From Toxotes chatareus (lineage: Eukaryota; Chordata; Actinopteri; Toxotidae), in contig CM028888.1 of assembly GCA_016801885.1 (NCBI GenBank), positions 11,331,170 to 11,395,169 on the forward strand: 64,000 bases of DNA, written 5' to 3'. Shown here piece by piece: positions 35,800 through 47,600 of this stretch (position 1 is the stretch's first letter; every line of letters begins with the position of its first letter). The translations under genes and the position numbers were made by a program. The notes beneath the pieces are model-generated. The model was not told the DNA's origin. It made no database searches and saw only the letters and a program-made list of their open reading frames with translations.

Positions 35800-36984
35800 A
35801 TTCAATTCACAATTTTATTTAAAACAATCAAAATGCATATGTAGATGTGGGGGTGGCCGAGAAACCCGGTATACAACAATGAGTTGTGGCAGTGTGGAGC
35901 AATTCCCAATTCCATTTTATTTGACAAAATAAAATGGAGTCTTGTTCAAAAACTCCACAGTAAAAAATGCACATTGGGCCAACCAGAAAGATAAATGTAA
36001 GCAAAAAAAAGGGGGGGGATTCTCAAGAGCACTTCTCAAGAAGAATCAAAATAATACAGAACAAAAGAATTCACTCTAAACTGCCTTTCTGGTTATACCC
36101 TTAAAGTTTGGGCACATGGCAGGAGCTTTAATCTGGAGCTGTGTTCTGGAGCTGTGCTTCTCTCCTTTAGGCTCCGGCCACCACAGCCTCCTCACTTTTA
36201 TACTGGTGGACTGCACCAAGAAATCCATATCAATTATCTCTTCCAGCACACTTACAATAATCCCAATACTAAATAACATATTATCAAATAGAAGTTCAGT
36301 TAAACTTACTTTAAAAACACATATTTCTTTTTAAACAAGATACTTATACAGGTCATTTCACCACAAAAGACAGAACACCCCTCCCACTCTACCACACTTG
36401 GTTTCTTCCCCTGTGAACCCCCCTATTTAACCAAATGGACCGCTCCAGCTCAGGTTTGGCTGTTCCTGGTCTGACAGAGGAAGAAGTGCAACAAAGGAGA
36501 CAGGTCAACAAAATTTAAATTCAATAAATCAAATCAAATACACGATCACAGTGTGACTTCTCTCCTTCACCCCTCCTCCAAATGTTCATACCACACACAT
36601 CACCACCAGCACTTCACACCAGGATCAACATTCTGATAAAATCTACCTGAGAAAAAGCACATGTAAGGCACATGTGTAGCACATGTGCCTTACCTTAGTG
36701 CACGGGGTCTCCCTGTGACAGTAGCATGAAACAATTTAATTATTTTGATTCTTCTTGAGAAGTGCTATTTGAGAATTTTTTTCCCCTCTTTTTTACTTTT
36801 TTTATCTTTCTGGTTGGCCCAATGTGCATTTTTTACTGTGAAGTTTTTGAACAAGACTCTAATTTTGTCAAATAAAATGGAATTGGGAATTGCTTGTTGT
36901 ATACCGGGTTTCTCGGCCACCCCCCCACATCTACATATGCATTTTGATTGTTGATTGTTTTTAAATAAAATTGTGAATTGAATT
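35800..36984. mobile_element. Inner inverted-repeat element nested in the foldback transposon
   Basis: The arms at 35800-36055 and 36739-36984 are inverted copies of about 250 bp with high similarity (for example GGCCGAGAAACCCGGTATAC and its complement). The left arm has an extra ~22 bp. The central 680 bp (36056-36738) is unique, has no recognised protein and carries a 14-bp-arm palindrome. It could be an independent MITE-like insertion. Confidence 0.7.
36663..36693. repeat. Perfect 14-bp-arm palindrome
   Basis: GTAAGGCACATGTG, TAG spacer, CACATGTGCCTTAC. It lies near the right arm of the inner foldback element. Confidence 0.9.
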
Positions 36985-37554
36985 AACATATTTTACATAA
37001 TGTAGAATAAAAATTAATTTAAATTAGTGAGGAAATACACAATAAAAAAGTTATGTAACCACAATATATGAATTACATAATGAATTTGAGTAAATTAAAC
37101 ATGACTCAAAGTTAAATTACTGCCGACTGGTTTATAAGACTTGTTAAGAATTTGACTAAGAAATCAGAGTAATAACATACTCAGAATTTTCGTGCTGCAG
37201 GTGGCTGGGTGGTCGGGTTACAACCCCAGTGAAAGTGCTTATATAATTTTTTTTAAAATTACTAGTACAGCCAACTTAAAAATATGTCTAGATTTAGATG
37301 AATGCATTGGGAGAGAAAGGGGGGGGGGAGGGGAGAAGGGAATGAGACAGCAACACCAAGAGTCTTTAATGACATTAAAATTGAGTAAATTCAATGAAAC
37401 ATTTTTCCAGTGTATCCTGTCTGTCAAATGCGGCCATTATCCACTGTCCATAATCTTTGAAACAATAAAGTCAAGCTCAGCAATATATTATAAAGCCTGT
37501 ATCATGTTTTGGTATCACTGTGTTTGTTGGTAGGTAAATACAAAGTCATCACAA

Positions 37555-37680
37555 TTGGGAAACTAAAGAATAATTATTTTTGTTTGATGAATAACTTAAA
37601 CGGTTAATAGATTATCAGAATAGCTGTTAATTTCCTTTTAATTGACTAATCAATTAATCGACTAGTTGTTCCAGTCTATA
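37555..37680. mobile_element. hAT-like MITE fragment (right end)
   Basis: The text GATTATCAGAATAGCTGTTAA ... ATTGACTAATCAATTAATCG, then ACTAGTTGTTCCAGTC, resembles the end of the fish repeat that finishes ATTAATCGACTAATCGTTGCAGCTCTA. It is decayed, and no left end was identified. Confidence 0.45.
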
Positions 37681-38227
37681 GTCAACTTCAGCTTAAAAAT
37701 CCTATATAGGTTGCCAGTGTTCCTTAATGTCAGACAATAATGGTTGTACTGTATGTCAGGGCTTTACTGATGACTGTTCCTCACAGTCTGTGCTTGGGTC
37801 TTTAGTGTCGGTGTAGGTCGTCTTCATGATTTATTCAGTGTCAAAATGTTTGCTGGGAAACACGGGACAGACAGAGTTTAGAGGAAACTGAGGCGGCCTC
37901 CTGACCACAGAGCAGCAGTGCCAAAGCCGCAGTCAGACAACAGGTGAGCGGTTACGCTCTCAGGCACGTCTCATTGATATTCTAACCTATTGCACTTTCC
38001 CAGGGAGATGACTCCCCTGTGGAAACACATTACTGCCTTATAGCCCCCCCCTTCCAGGCTTTGATCCTCTCAATGTGAAGCAGATCTCAGGCGAGGCTGA
38101 ACGGCAGTTAATACGGCCGGAGCGACTCAGAGGAGAGATATGTGAAAGCATCTGAGGAGGTTTGAGAGTGAGTGGATGTTTGGAGGGTGGGAGAGAAGTG
38201 CTAACTTAATCAGCATGTGTGTTTTTT

Positions 38228-38515
38228 AAGGGTCAGTTCACCCAAATTTTCTTACTTTTGTCTAGGGGTAGGTAGTCATGCATATATCTTATTTTGTAGA
38301 TTTCACTTCATTTTGGAGGATTTAGCTTGTGGTGCTGTTTAACTGAGAGGTGTTTCTGTTATTTAGCCTCCTCTTATTTAAATGAAAGAGTACTCGAAAT
38401 AATAGAAACACCAGTCCATATAATGCAATGCAGTTCACCAGCACCACAAACTGCAGCCTCTAATATGATCACAAAGCTGAATCAACACCTCTGTAAAACA
38501 GGCAAGATAGCTAAT
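38228..38515. repeat. Interspersed repeat, second copy of the family in hpgd-A intron 1
   Basis: Opens with TTAAGGGTCAGTTCACCCAA, a start shared by several percomorph repeats. From 38342 it shares ACTGAGAGGTGTTTCTG and further blocks with 9505-9665. Its class is unresolved. Confidence 0.5.
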
Positions 38516-40865
38516 TAGTTATTCAGCTGCAGCATACTGACCAGCATCAAGATACTTAATCTTCAAAACACTGCACACACATCGCTGTCTGCCAGTGGCC
38601 TTTAAACAGAGGACAGTAAAAGAGAGAAAAAACATGGAATTTCTTGGAATCTACTTTAAAATGTAAAAACCTTGGTGAGAACCAATTATTTGAAAATCCA
38701 TGTTTATACAGAAAATACAATTTGGAGCATAAAACAATGTAATTCCAACATCTTTTAAAATTTCTTTTTTCCCTCAAGACAATTAACCTTAAATGAAAGT
38801 GAAAACAGTGAGACAGACGGGGAGGGAGGTTTCCAGGGTCCTACAGTACAATGGCTTCCTTTCAGGAGGCTGCAGGTCAGAGCTCAGTGGAGCCCTGAAC
38901 ACACTGTGTTGAAATGAACCCCCATCTAAATCCAACACCTCTGTTTTGGCTGACCTCTGGGCGTTTAAGGAGAAATGGGTCACCCCCCCCAGGGGATGAT
39001 AGTCAGCGGATGTCTGCTTGCTGTGCTGGGCATCTCTCCTTCACCTGGGTGTGTGTGTAGGGGAAAGGGGGGTGGGTGGGGGGTACAAGGCTCCAGGAAG
39101 AAGGATTACACAGTTTGCCAAATACCTGGAGAAAACACCCAGGAAACAAAGAATGTAGGTTTATTATTTAGGTTTAAGAAAATTCCACTTTTTTTCCCAA
39201 CCTTGGGTAACTGAAGAAAAAAAACGACTAGAAAAACAAAACAAGAACAACAAAAATAGAAAACAGAACTTTAAATGTTGTGTAGAAACCATGTTGAATC
39301 TAAAAATGTAAGGATACACAACAATAATTTGCAGTTTGCTTGTTTAGGGGCCCCTGATGGTCTCTAGCTGCCACACATAGCCCTTTTCCCCTGCAGGAAT
39401 CGAGCAACTCATACCCTGGAGCTTCTCGTTACCTAAAATTTCCATTAGCTTTTGAGACTTTGGCACAGGTTTATCCTTGCATTTTTACTGTATTGTGCAA
39501 AGAGGGATGTTTTGGTTTTAGGCCATTATAGAGGTACTGGTTGGCAGGCGGGTAAAGTGGCAGCTGTGGGACAGGCAACAATACACAAAGTGGTGCTGAC
39601 ATTTTAACTGATGTGTTTCCCTTACCTTCTTTCAGTTGTTTTTTCACATTGCTGACTGCTATGGTTTGGGTTAGAGCTGAGGTTAGGTTGCGGTTAGCAG
39701 TTCCAGATACAGGGTTTGAGGTTAAGGTAAAGTTGGATTTGGATTGAGTATAAAGCATAAAAGAATGATTTTATCAAAAGCAGAATAACAACTCATCTCG
39801 TATTTTGTGTTTAGTTTTGATTTTTCCTCAGAACTGAGTTTCTATAAACATAGGAAATCATGGATGCTTCTTTATGCTCATCCTAAAATGTCTCTCAGTT
39901 GTTTGAGCGTGCACAAATTTTTCACAAAGAATGACGTCTTGTATTGTTGGCACTGCTTCCATGCTTTGGCTAATTAAGGGACAGATTTTTTTTCCACAAC
40001 TTACTCTTCATGTCCACGTCTGCCTCAGAGTCATGCTCATGAGGAGCTTTTGTGTTTCAAATCAGGAGGGATAAAAGAGCATGTTAGGCTTCAGAGCCTT
40101 GCTCAGGGGTTTTAAGAATGAGGGGATCTTTTGCTTTTGGTGCTGATAATCGGCAGCTTCTCTTGTTTCCCTTCAGCACAAAAAACTCCTCTGTCTGCCT
40201 CCGTTACTCACTGATGGAGAGTTTTCACCTCCCTGGGGCGAGACTGAGCCACCTGTAAGGCTGGATTGATTCCCCAGGAGGAAGGAACTGTTCTGTTTCT
40301 TTTTTAGTCATCTTAATTAATAGGTGTTTAGGTTTTTTGTTTCTTAAAATTTTGGTGAAAGAATTCTGGATTTTGTAGTTTACATACACCAGATGTAAAT
40401 CCACAGCCAAATTCATCCCGTTTACAGAACCAAAAAGCAACCCTCTCTATTCAAAGCCAGATGTGTGAAAGCAATACATTTTAAACAGTTTGGGAGCCAC
40501 TCAGCTTCTCTGAAGCCTGTCGATAAGAGGCTTATGTACCCCTGCAATGAGGAGGAGGAAGTAAAAGAGGAGGGAATGGAGAGAGGAAGGGAGGGCAGGA
40601 AGGATGAGGGGATCCCTGATGCTCTGCTCCTCGGGAGATCACAGGACTCTGAGTGGGTTTACAGGAAATCAAAGGTGAGTGGAACAGAGACTCTCACTTT
40701 GGGCAGTGAGTTTTTGTATTATACATCACAGTTAAATGAATAATGTTTGACTTGAATGAAGTAGGAGCCACGCTGAGTGAGCAATATTTCAATAGGTCGT
40801 GCTGACATTCAGACATGCAGACAAAATGTGCACAAACCCGTCTCACTAAGAAATGTGTTTTTATT
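38516..40865. other. Non-coding interval without recognised genes
   Basis: A frame at 40465-40743 ends near a GTGAGT donor-like site but shows only low-complexity acidic text and no acceptor or family match. Nothing else was recognised. Confidence 0.45.
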
Positions 40866-41173
40866 AGCCATGCTAGCAGCATGGCTCTATGGATGGCAGT
40901 GTTGTTCTGGTTGTCCACCAATCCACCACTTTGGCCCATACTGAAATATCTCAATTTCTACTGGATGGATTACCATGAAATTTGGTACAGGCATTTGTGC
41001 CACCTCAGGATGAACTGTCAGAGTGATCCTCTGACTTTTCTTCTAGTGCCATTATCAGGTTAAATTTGACCTTCACAAAACTAATGAATTTACCATCAGC
41101 CTCAGCTGCAATTTGTGTTTATTGCTGATTAGCTAATTTTAGTCTTAAATGACATGGTAAACATTACACCTGA
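40866..41173 (+). repeat. Percomorph interspersed repeat (GAAATATCTCAA family), copy 1
   Basis: Text such as CATGCTAGCAGCATGGCTCT, TGAAATATCTCAATTTCTAC, GGATGGATTACCATGAAATT and CATCAGCCTCAGCTG matches a repeat I recognise as abundant in percomorph fish. A second, differently truncated copy is at 44081-44370. The class is uncertain. Confidence 0.6.
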
Positions 41174-42407
41174 GATTCAGTTTCAAATCACTGCAGTCTC
41201 AAGACTACAGTTTTAGTCACAACATGTAAAATAATACTGTAATAATATTTAAACAAATCCACTACAGTTTATGATGGATCTTTTGACGGCAGCCATGAGA
41301 GAAGTTGACTGTGGCATTGTAAAGGTAAACAATCTCCTCCTCATGCATGTCAAACATTAATTGATCTGGGAGAAATTTCACCCATTTCTAAAATTGGTCT
41401 GGTGGTGATCAATTCAGGGCTAAAATCAGACCTAACTTGTGTCTGCCCAGCTTAGGTCTTGTTCAGATGTTCAAGATGAGCATAAAATCTTCCTGATGGA
41501 ACAAAGCAGACCCAAGTGAGGTCATAGCTCATTATTCAAGCCCCTACAAACCCAGTCATTGCATGTTTCATGGGTTTATTTTGAATGGCTGATCAAGCTT
41601 GATGTACAGTATTGGTACAAACTGCAGACCGCAACTTTAACCTTGTCTTTGTCGTACATCTTCCCCACTTCCTCTCACCTCTGCATTCTGCCCTTTAGCT
41701 CTCACTGTTGTGGTGACCTTTACGCTCCCTTCACCCCACTCTTCCAAAACCTCAGGGACAAAGTTGTGTGTTGAGGAGCAGACAAACAGAAAGCCGGCGA
41801 CAGACAGTCAGACGGAGGGTTGAGATGTCAGACTGAAAGCTGCACAGACCAGCCGACAGTTGGGACTGCAGACAAGCTGGCGGTGGGCGTCTCTGCCTTA
41901 ACGAGGCCTGACAGCTTCCATGCAGGCTCATGCGACAGTGAAAGGGAGGATCGGGTTAGATTCAGAGTGTTTGATGTCGGGGAGGCGCTCCTGTTTGAAG
42001 GCACCGCTTATTTCGCCTCTGTTTGCTTTTTTAAGCCCTGTTGTGTCAGACTGCCTGAGCTGCCCGGCGCTGGGTCAGGCAGAGCCTTCCAGTAATTCAC
42101 AATGGCAGTCAAAAACAAACCACCTGATATCTGCCCACCAACTGCCCGTTTCAACCCGCAAACTGATACTAACACCACTTGTCTGGCTTGTGAGAATACC
42201 CAACATGCTGTTTTTTTCAGGTGCATACAAGAGTTTCATTTGTTATTGTGCGGAAGGGTCTAACAATTTTTTTTTTTTTTTTGTGGTGTAAGCCAGGAAA
42301 TCCTGGGTTGGCGTGCCGGCCTGGACGCCATGTCTATTGTCTGGCCGCTTGCTCACTGCTTCCATTGATGCTCTTCATCCAGCTGTAAAATCTGGTGTGG
42401 TGGTAAA

Positions 42408-42418
<11 letters not shown>

Positions 42419-42469
<51 letters not shown>
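42419..42469. repeat. (TG)n microsatellite
   Basis: About 25 uninterrupted TG units, followed by a G-rich tract. Confidence 0.95.
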
Positions 42470-42472
<3 letters not shown>

Positions 42473-42638
42473 GAGGTGGTGGTGGTTTGGGGGTTGTGTG
42501 GGCGGATGCAGTCCACTCTGAAAACAAGATGTCACCCCCCCTCAGATGGGTCAGAGCAGGGTAAGGGAGCAGCAGCACTGGCATTGAAGGGATAAAAAAC
42601 ATGCCGTGTTTGCTTCCTGTGTGCTTCCTCTGCACTGT

Positions 42639-42641
<3 letters not shown>

Positions 42642-42687
<46 letters not shown>
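42642..42687. repeat. (TC)n microsatellite
   Basis: About 23 uninterrupted TC units, followed by more pyrimidine-rich DNA. Confidence 0.95.
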
Positions 42688-42689
<2 letters not shown>

Positions 42690-44080
42690 CTCTCTCTCCC
42701 TCCCGCTCTCTCACCACCGGACCTATAGGTTTTCATGGTGCATTTCCCCTCTTCCACCGCGGACGTTCTGCAGCGTTTAACAAGGGAGGGGGGCAGATTA
42801 GCATAACAGCCTCCGCAGGAACCCTGTCAGCATTAAAACACACTTCCTCTGGAAGTGGTTTTCTGCATAATCTGTTCCTCCCACCACCACCACCACCCTC
42901 ACCCCCCAACCCCAGTGCAGGAAAAACGAACGCCACTCCTTTCTCTCTCTCTGTCTCCATGTCTTGCTCTTTATCTGTCTGTCCCTCTTTGGCTCTCACT
43001 CTGAAGGCCCAGATGCAACATGTGGCTTGACACATACTGGACATGCAGAACTGTGTGGTGTTCTAACAGAAAACTCTGGTTTATATCAACTTTGGTCTTA
43101 TTGTCATGATTTTTTCTCGTCGTTTCTATCAGTTATGATAACACCAAAGTAATTACTGAAATATGGGAACACAGCGACACAGTGACACTGCTACAACGAA
43201 GGGCCAACAAGCCCAAGCAATCAGATAAGTAAACAGGCTGTAAAGAAGTTTATCCAAATTATCGAAATCACTTTATATGGAGATTAGCTAAAGTGAGTGC
43301 ACCTGAAATGTGTCAAAGTTGGACCAGGAAGCCGGTGTGTGAACTGTCATTATTCACCCATAAATGCACAAATGAAGAAACAATATACAAACTGCTTTAT
43401 AATGAGTACAATTTAATTAATTATTCAAGATGAATAAAGTCTTGTACCCAGATTGTAAGAAAAATGCATTCAGTTCTATTACAGATACTGTAGCTCTATT
43501 CAAAATAGGAAATTATCATTGGAAAGTTTCCCTGTACCTCTACATGCAACAGAAAAAGTCAAATGAAGTACACTTATATACTCAAATATTTGGTCAAAAA
43601 CATCCTGCCTGTATATTGTGTATTTGTTTTCTGCTGTTAAAACCATGAATTTTTTTGTGCCCACCAAGCACGAAACCTGAAACCACATTTAACAGTAAAA
43701 CACAAGAAAATGAAGCCAAGAAAAACACAAGAAGTGAGCACCTCCTTTGTTCTGGGATACTTGAGGCAGATCAACACTTTTCAAATTTTCAGCTCTGCCA
43801 CAGTCCACCACAAAACCCATCCGGGGGATAATAAGACCGAGTCTTCCGATTTAAAAAAAAAAAAAAAAAAAAAAACTTGTTTTGCTTGTGGAGTCATCCA
43901 TATTCTCATGTTCCCACATCCGGATCAGGAAGCAGCTCTGAGCACAAGAAACAGGTGGATCCACAGCACAGTCAGCTGGACACTCTGAGGCAGTCTGAAA
44001 GCATGGGAAGGCCTCTGCATTTCTGTAGCAGTCCTCTCAGCTCCACTCTAATCTTGTGATCTGTGGTCTACTCATCTCTC

Positions 44081-44370
44081 CTCTGAAATATCTCCACAAC
44101 CACTGGATTTATTGCCTTTAAATTTTGAAAAAGCATTCATGTTCCCAAGAAGATGGATGAAACGTACTGACTTTGATGATCCCCTGATTTTCCATTTAGC
44201 ACCATCTGTATGAAAAAAAAAAAAAAAGTTTAATACTGGGGAGATTGCCATCATCCCCAGCTGTTTTTGTTTGAACTAGTTAGCAAATATTAACATACTA
44301 AAACAGTTAACTGAGGTAGCGAACATGAGGAGATGTTATACCTGCTAAACATCAGCATGTTAGTGTTGTT
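44081..44370 (+). repeat. Percomorph interspersed repeat (GAAATATCTCAA family), copy 2
   Basis: Starts CTGAAATATCTCCACAACCA and continues CTGACTTTGATGATCCCCTG, then CCTGCTAAACATCAGCATGT. It is the same family as 40866-41173, and together they cover different parts of the consensus. An A-run insertion interrupts it near 44213-44227. Confidence 0.6.
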
Positions 44371-44570
44371 ACCAGCAGAGAAAAGCGAGACAGAGGGAAG
44401 TAACGTAACAGAGCAGTAAGGTGGCATAAAGCTTATTCAAGCTCAATTTAGTAGACATAGCAGTAAAGACTTGAGCAAAGTAAAACTTTGCAGAATAGAG
44501 CGGAGTAGAAAGGAAAAGAGTGGAGCAGAGTAGAATAGAGCAGAGCGCAGTAGGAAAGAAGAAGAAAACG

Positions 44571-44572
<2 letters not shown>

Positions 44573-44611
<39 letters not shown>
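44573..44611. repeat. (AC)n microsatellite
   Basis: Uninterrupted AC dinucleotide run. Confidence 0.95.
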
Positions 44612-44614
<3 letters not shown>

Positions 44615-47600
44615 AGGTGGACAGATAGTGCAGTGTGCCAGGACTTGAGAGGAAACAGATTGGAGAGAGGGTCCAAGTGCATACTTGGGATTTCAGATCA
44701 GGTTTCAGCCTCTCTGCCCTGCTGCACCGGATAGATTTGATTACGGCAACAACCACAGGCCAAATCTAATTAGCACATTATTCACAGCAGGATGTCAACC
44801 TCGTGTTTCAGCATGAGCCACAACATCTATACTGTTTTATGGTTGTCAGGAAGAAACTGACGGCCTCTTGGCATCTTGCCTCAGAGTGTTTGTGTTGCCT
44901 GATAAAATGATCAGTGAACAGTGAGGTGAAAATATACGACACGCTGAGAAAACCAGGGAATTCAACATGTGAAAGCCTATAGCAAAGAAACAGAGATGAA
45001 GCCATTAAAGTTAGACTTTTATAGCTGTGCTGCAACCAAGCTATGATTTAATGCAGAGCAAAATGGCCTATGGAAATTCAGATGTTGGGTTTATCTAAGA
45101 AGAGAACTGTCACTATGTGAAGGGAGTCACAGTTTTCCTTCAGCTGAAAGATGAAAAATCTGGAAACTCTCGCTGCAGGAGCACAGAAGAGAGACAGATG
45201 TGAAAAATATCTACCAGGTCAGTGTTTAAATGGCTACCTCACTGCAAAAATTACACTTAAGCAACCACAAAATGTGTGTATCGACAAGAATGTGGTTGTA
45301 TCAAAGAAAAGCTTAAGTACTAGCATTAAAATCTGGCATTTATAAAAACCTGACCTTAAAGGAGATCTCAAATGATTGAGTCAGCATTGCAGCCCGCAAC
45401 ACTGTCAGCACACTATCACCTGATGGAGCTTCATAAAAAGTACAATAGTAATAGTAAAGTAGTATATGTATGTATATGTGTAGTATATGTAAAAATAGTA
45501 AAATGTATATGCATGGTTGCTGCAATAGCGCCCAGCCGCAACATTAGTGTTCTGTGCTGAATGGGTGGCAGCTGTATGCAGCAGTGACCGCTCACTGTCT
45601 GAAAGTACCTTCACTCTGTATTTGCACAGATGCAAAGAGACAGGAAGCTTCCATCACAGGACTGTGAAGATCTCACTGTTGTGACTACAGACTGAGAGTT
45701 TCTGAATGGGGCTTAGGCTTAACTCACTGGGCACAGTGGTTTGGTTTTGCTGCTTGACTTGGCCATATCCTGAGTGAAAGGCCAGAAGGAAAGGAAAGTT
45801 GCATCACAGAACTGAAACATTATGAGGATCTGTGAGGGATTTGGTGTTGTTCATTGTTCACTTAGAGCCCCGTGGCTTAACTTAACTGCTTGAGTTGAAC
45901 TTTGTCGTTAGCTGCTGAACACTTCCTACCAGGGATGCCTGGACCACCCAGACATTAGATTAGTTATGCTGCATAGGCTGTGCTACATCATTTCTGCTCT
46001 AAGCAGACCTGTGAGCATTAACGTTCTCCTGAGAAAGGCACTAAAATCCCATCAGCTCCTGTGGAATTGTTCACATGACCAAAAGTGGGATCAACAAATC
46101 CTCATATCTAAAACATAGGTTGTTTTAAGCTTTTTCTTTCCAGTGTGGAAACGAAATCAATCCATTCATCCAAGAGGATTAAATTAGTACAAGATTAGAG
46201 GTAACATCCAGGATCTTGACACTTCAACTGTCCATTTATATAGTGAACAAGTTATGAGTGAACAAAAATTCACCAAAGTTCAGCAGATAAGAGTAAATCT
46301 TTTTGGGCAGACTGAAGCTTATGAAGACATGTGACTGTAGTCTAAGACAGAGGTTAAAGATCGAGGTTCAGCTTTCTTTGCTTGACTGACAGGACTGACC
46401 TTGACATCCATGCAGCTCAGGCTCTAATCTACTCTCTGGCAAAACAGGGTCATACTGGGATTGATACAGTTCATCAGAGCTAATATGTTTAATGGACTGT
46501 CCGGCTGGACCTGATTTGTTGTAGCCTTGTCACCTGATACAAATAATCAGGTAAATGAACAGGTGCAACACACGAATCACCATTTCTTTTGATGTGTATG
46601 AAAGTAGACTTTTTGACAATTATGAGTTTTTGTCAGTTGTAAAAAGAATGGACCTAATGCAAGAACAATTTTGTGTTCTTATCTAAACTCTTACTTTTTT
46701 GTTTGAAGTCAGATTCAGTGCAATCTTTTAGCTGCAACAAAAGTGTTGTAAATTGCTCGTTTCAACTCAATAAACGCCACTTGTTCAGGATCATTAACCT
46801 AACTGACGCCCCGAAAATTAGTTGCCTGTTATGCTTTGTTTGTTGACCGGTTCCATTCACAAAATATCATCCAAGAGCTAAAAGAAAAACCTCTCAAAGG
46901 TTGAAGTCCTGTCAGAAATCTGCAGATGAAATCATTACAAATTTAGTCGTATCATTGGTGGTAGAAAGGGACTTGGCAAAAAAAAAGGAGAAAATATTAC
47001 AGCATATACAACATGAAGTTAGATGCCAAAGTAAATAAATAAATAAATCTTGCTGAAGCAAAGTGGCCCATACTAAAATGGGAGTTTAAATGGGATGTGA
47101 CACAGATATGGACAAGAGAAAACTGTTTCACTGTCTGGTGCAAAGGAGACTGTTTCTCTGTATAAAGAGTGTGAGTGTTATCTACTGAATTGTATGTTGT
47201 TATGCCAAAATATTCATGCCACTCCAGTCTTTAAAAAATCCTGCTGGGGTGGAACCTCGCAGTGAATTGGCAGCCATGATGCACACCACACTTTTAAGTG
47301 CAATATTCATAGTCATATAAAAGCATTACGATTCTCATGGTCAAACAAACGTTTTTCCCCCTGTGGAGAAAGAAAGACTTGGCTGATGGGTCTGAATCAC
47401 TCGTAGATTCTTTTCCTGCCTAAGAGAAAATTCTAAGTACAAGAAATTCTGTGAATGTGACGAGTTGGTACACGCCACTTAAGAACTTATCTTTTTGTCT
47501 TGTTTTTGGAAAATTTTTACAGCTTTTCCAAGATTCAGTCAAGCTCCTGTTTCCCTTCTTATGTTTCAGATGATGGATGATGAAAAAATGAGGCGAAACA

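Larger units (their letters stand above)
35422..37412. mobile_element. 2-kb foldback transposon, CACTG-ended (EnSpm/CACTA-like), outer element
   Basis: The left end CACTGAAAAAAATGTTT... and the right end ...AAACATTTTTCCAGTG are inverted copies. The similarity extends for roughly 300 bp on each side (about 35422-35715 against 37057-37412), interrupted by indels and a G-run insert. The CACTG start fits EnSpm/CACTA-type non-autonomous elements of fish. No transposase is visible, and no target duplication was recognised beyond the ends. The middle is taken up by a second inverted-repeat element. Confidence 0.7.
41174..44080. other. Non-coding interval with microsatellites and a conserved-looking block
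   Basis: Holds a TG run (42419-42469), a TC run (42642-42687) and poly-A (43853-43875). The region 42760-42880 has homeobox-like TAAT/ATTA cores and moderate GC content, like a conserved non-coding element; this is only an impression. No exon was recognised. Confidence 0.4.

Noticed and set aside
36663..36693. Palindrome considered as a bacterial-type terminator or operator
   Set aside because: The context is a eukaryotic transposon; no T-run or promoter supports such a role.
40465..40743. Frame ending near a GTGAGT donor-like site
   Set aside because: Glu/Lys/Arg low-complexity text, no acceptor, no partner exon.
41820..42291. Overlapping open frames of 91 and 123 codons
   Set aside because: Both frames are open at once over the same DNA, neither resembles a known protein, and they run into a poly-T tract.
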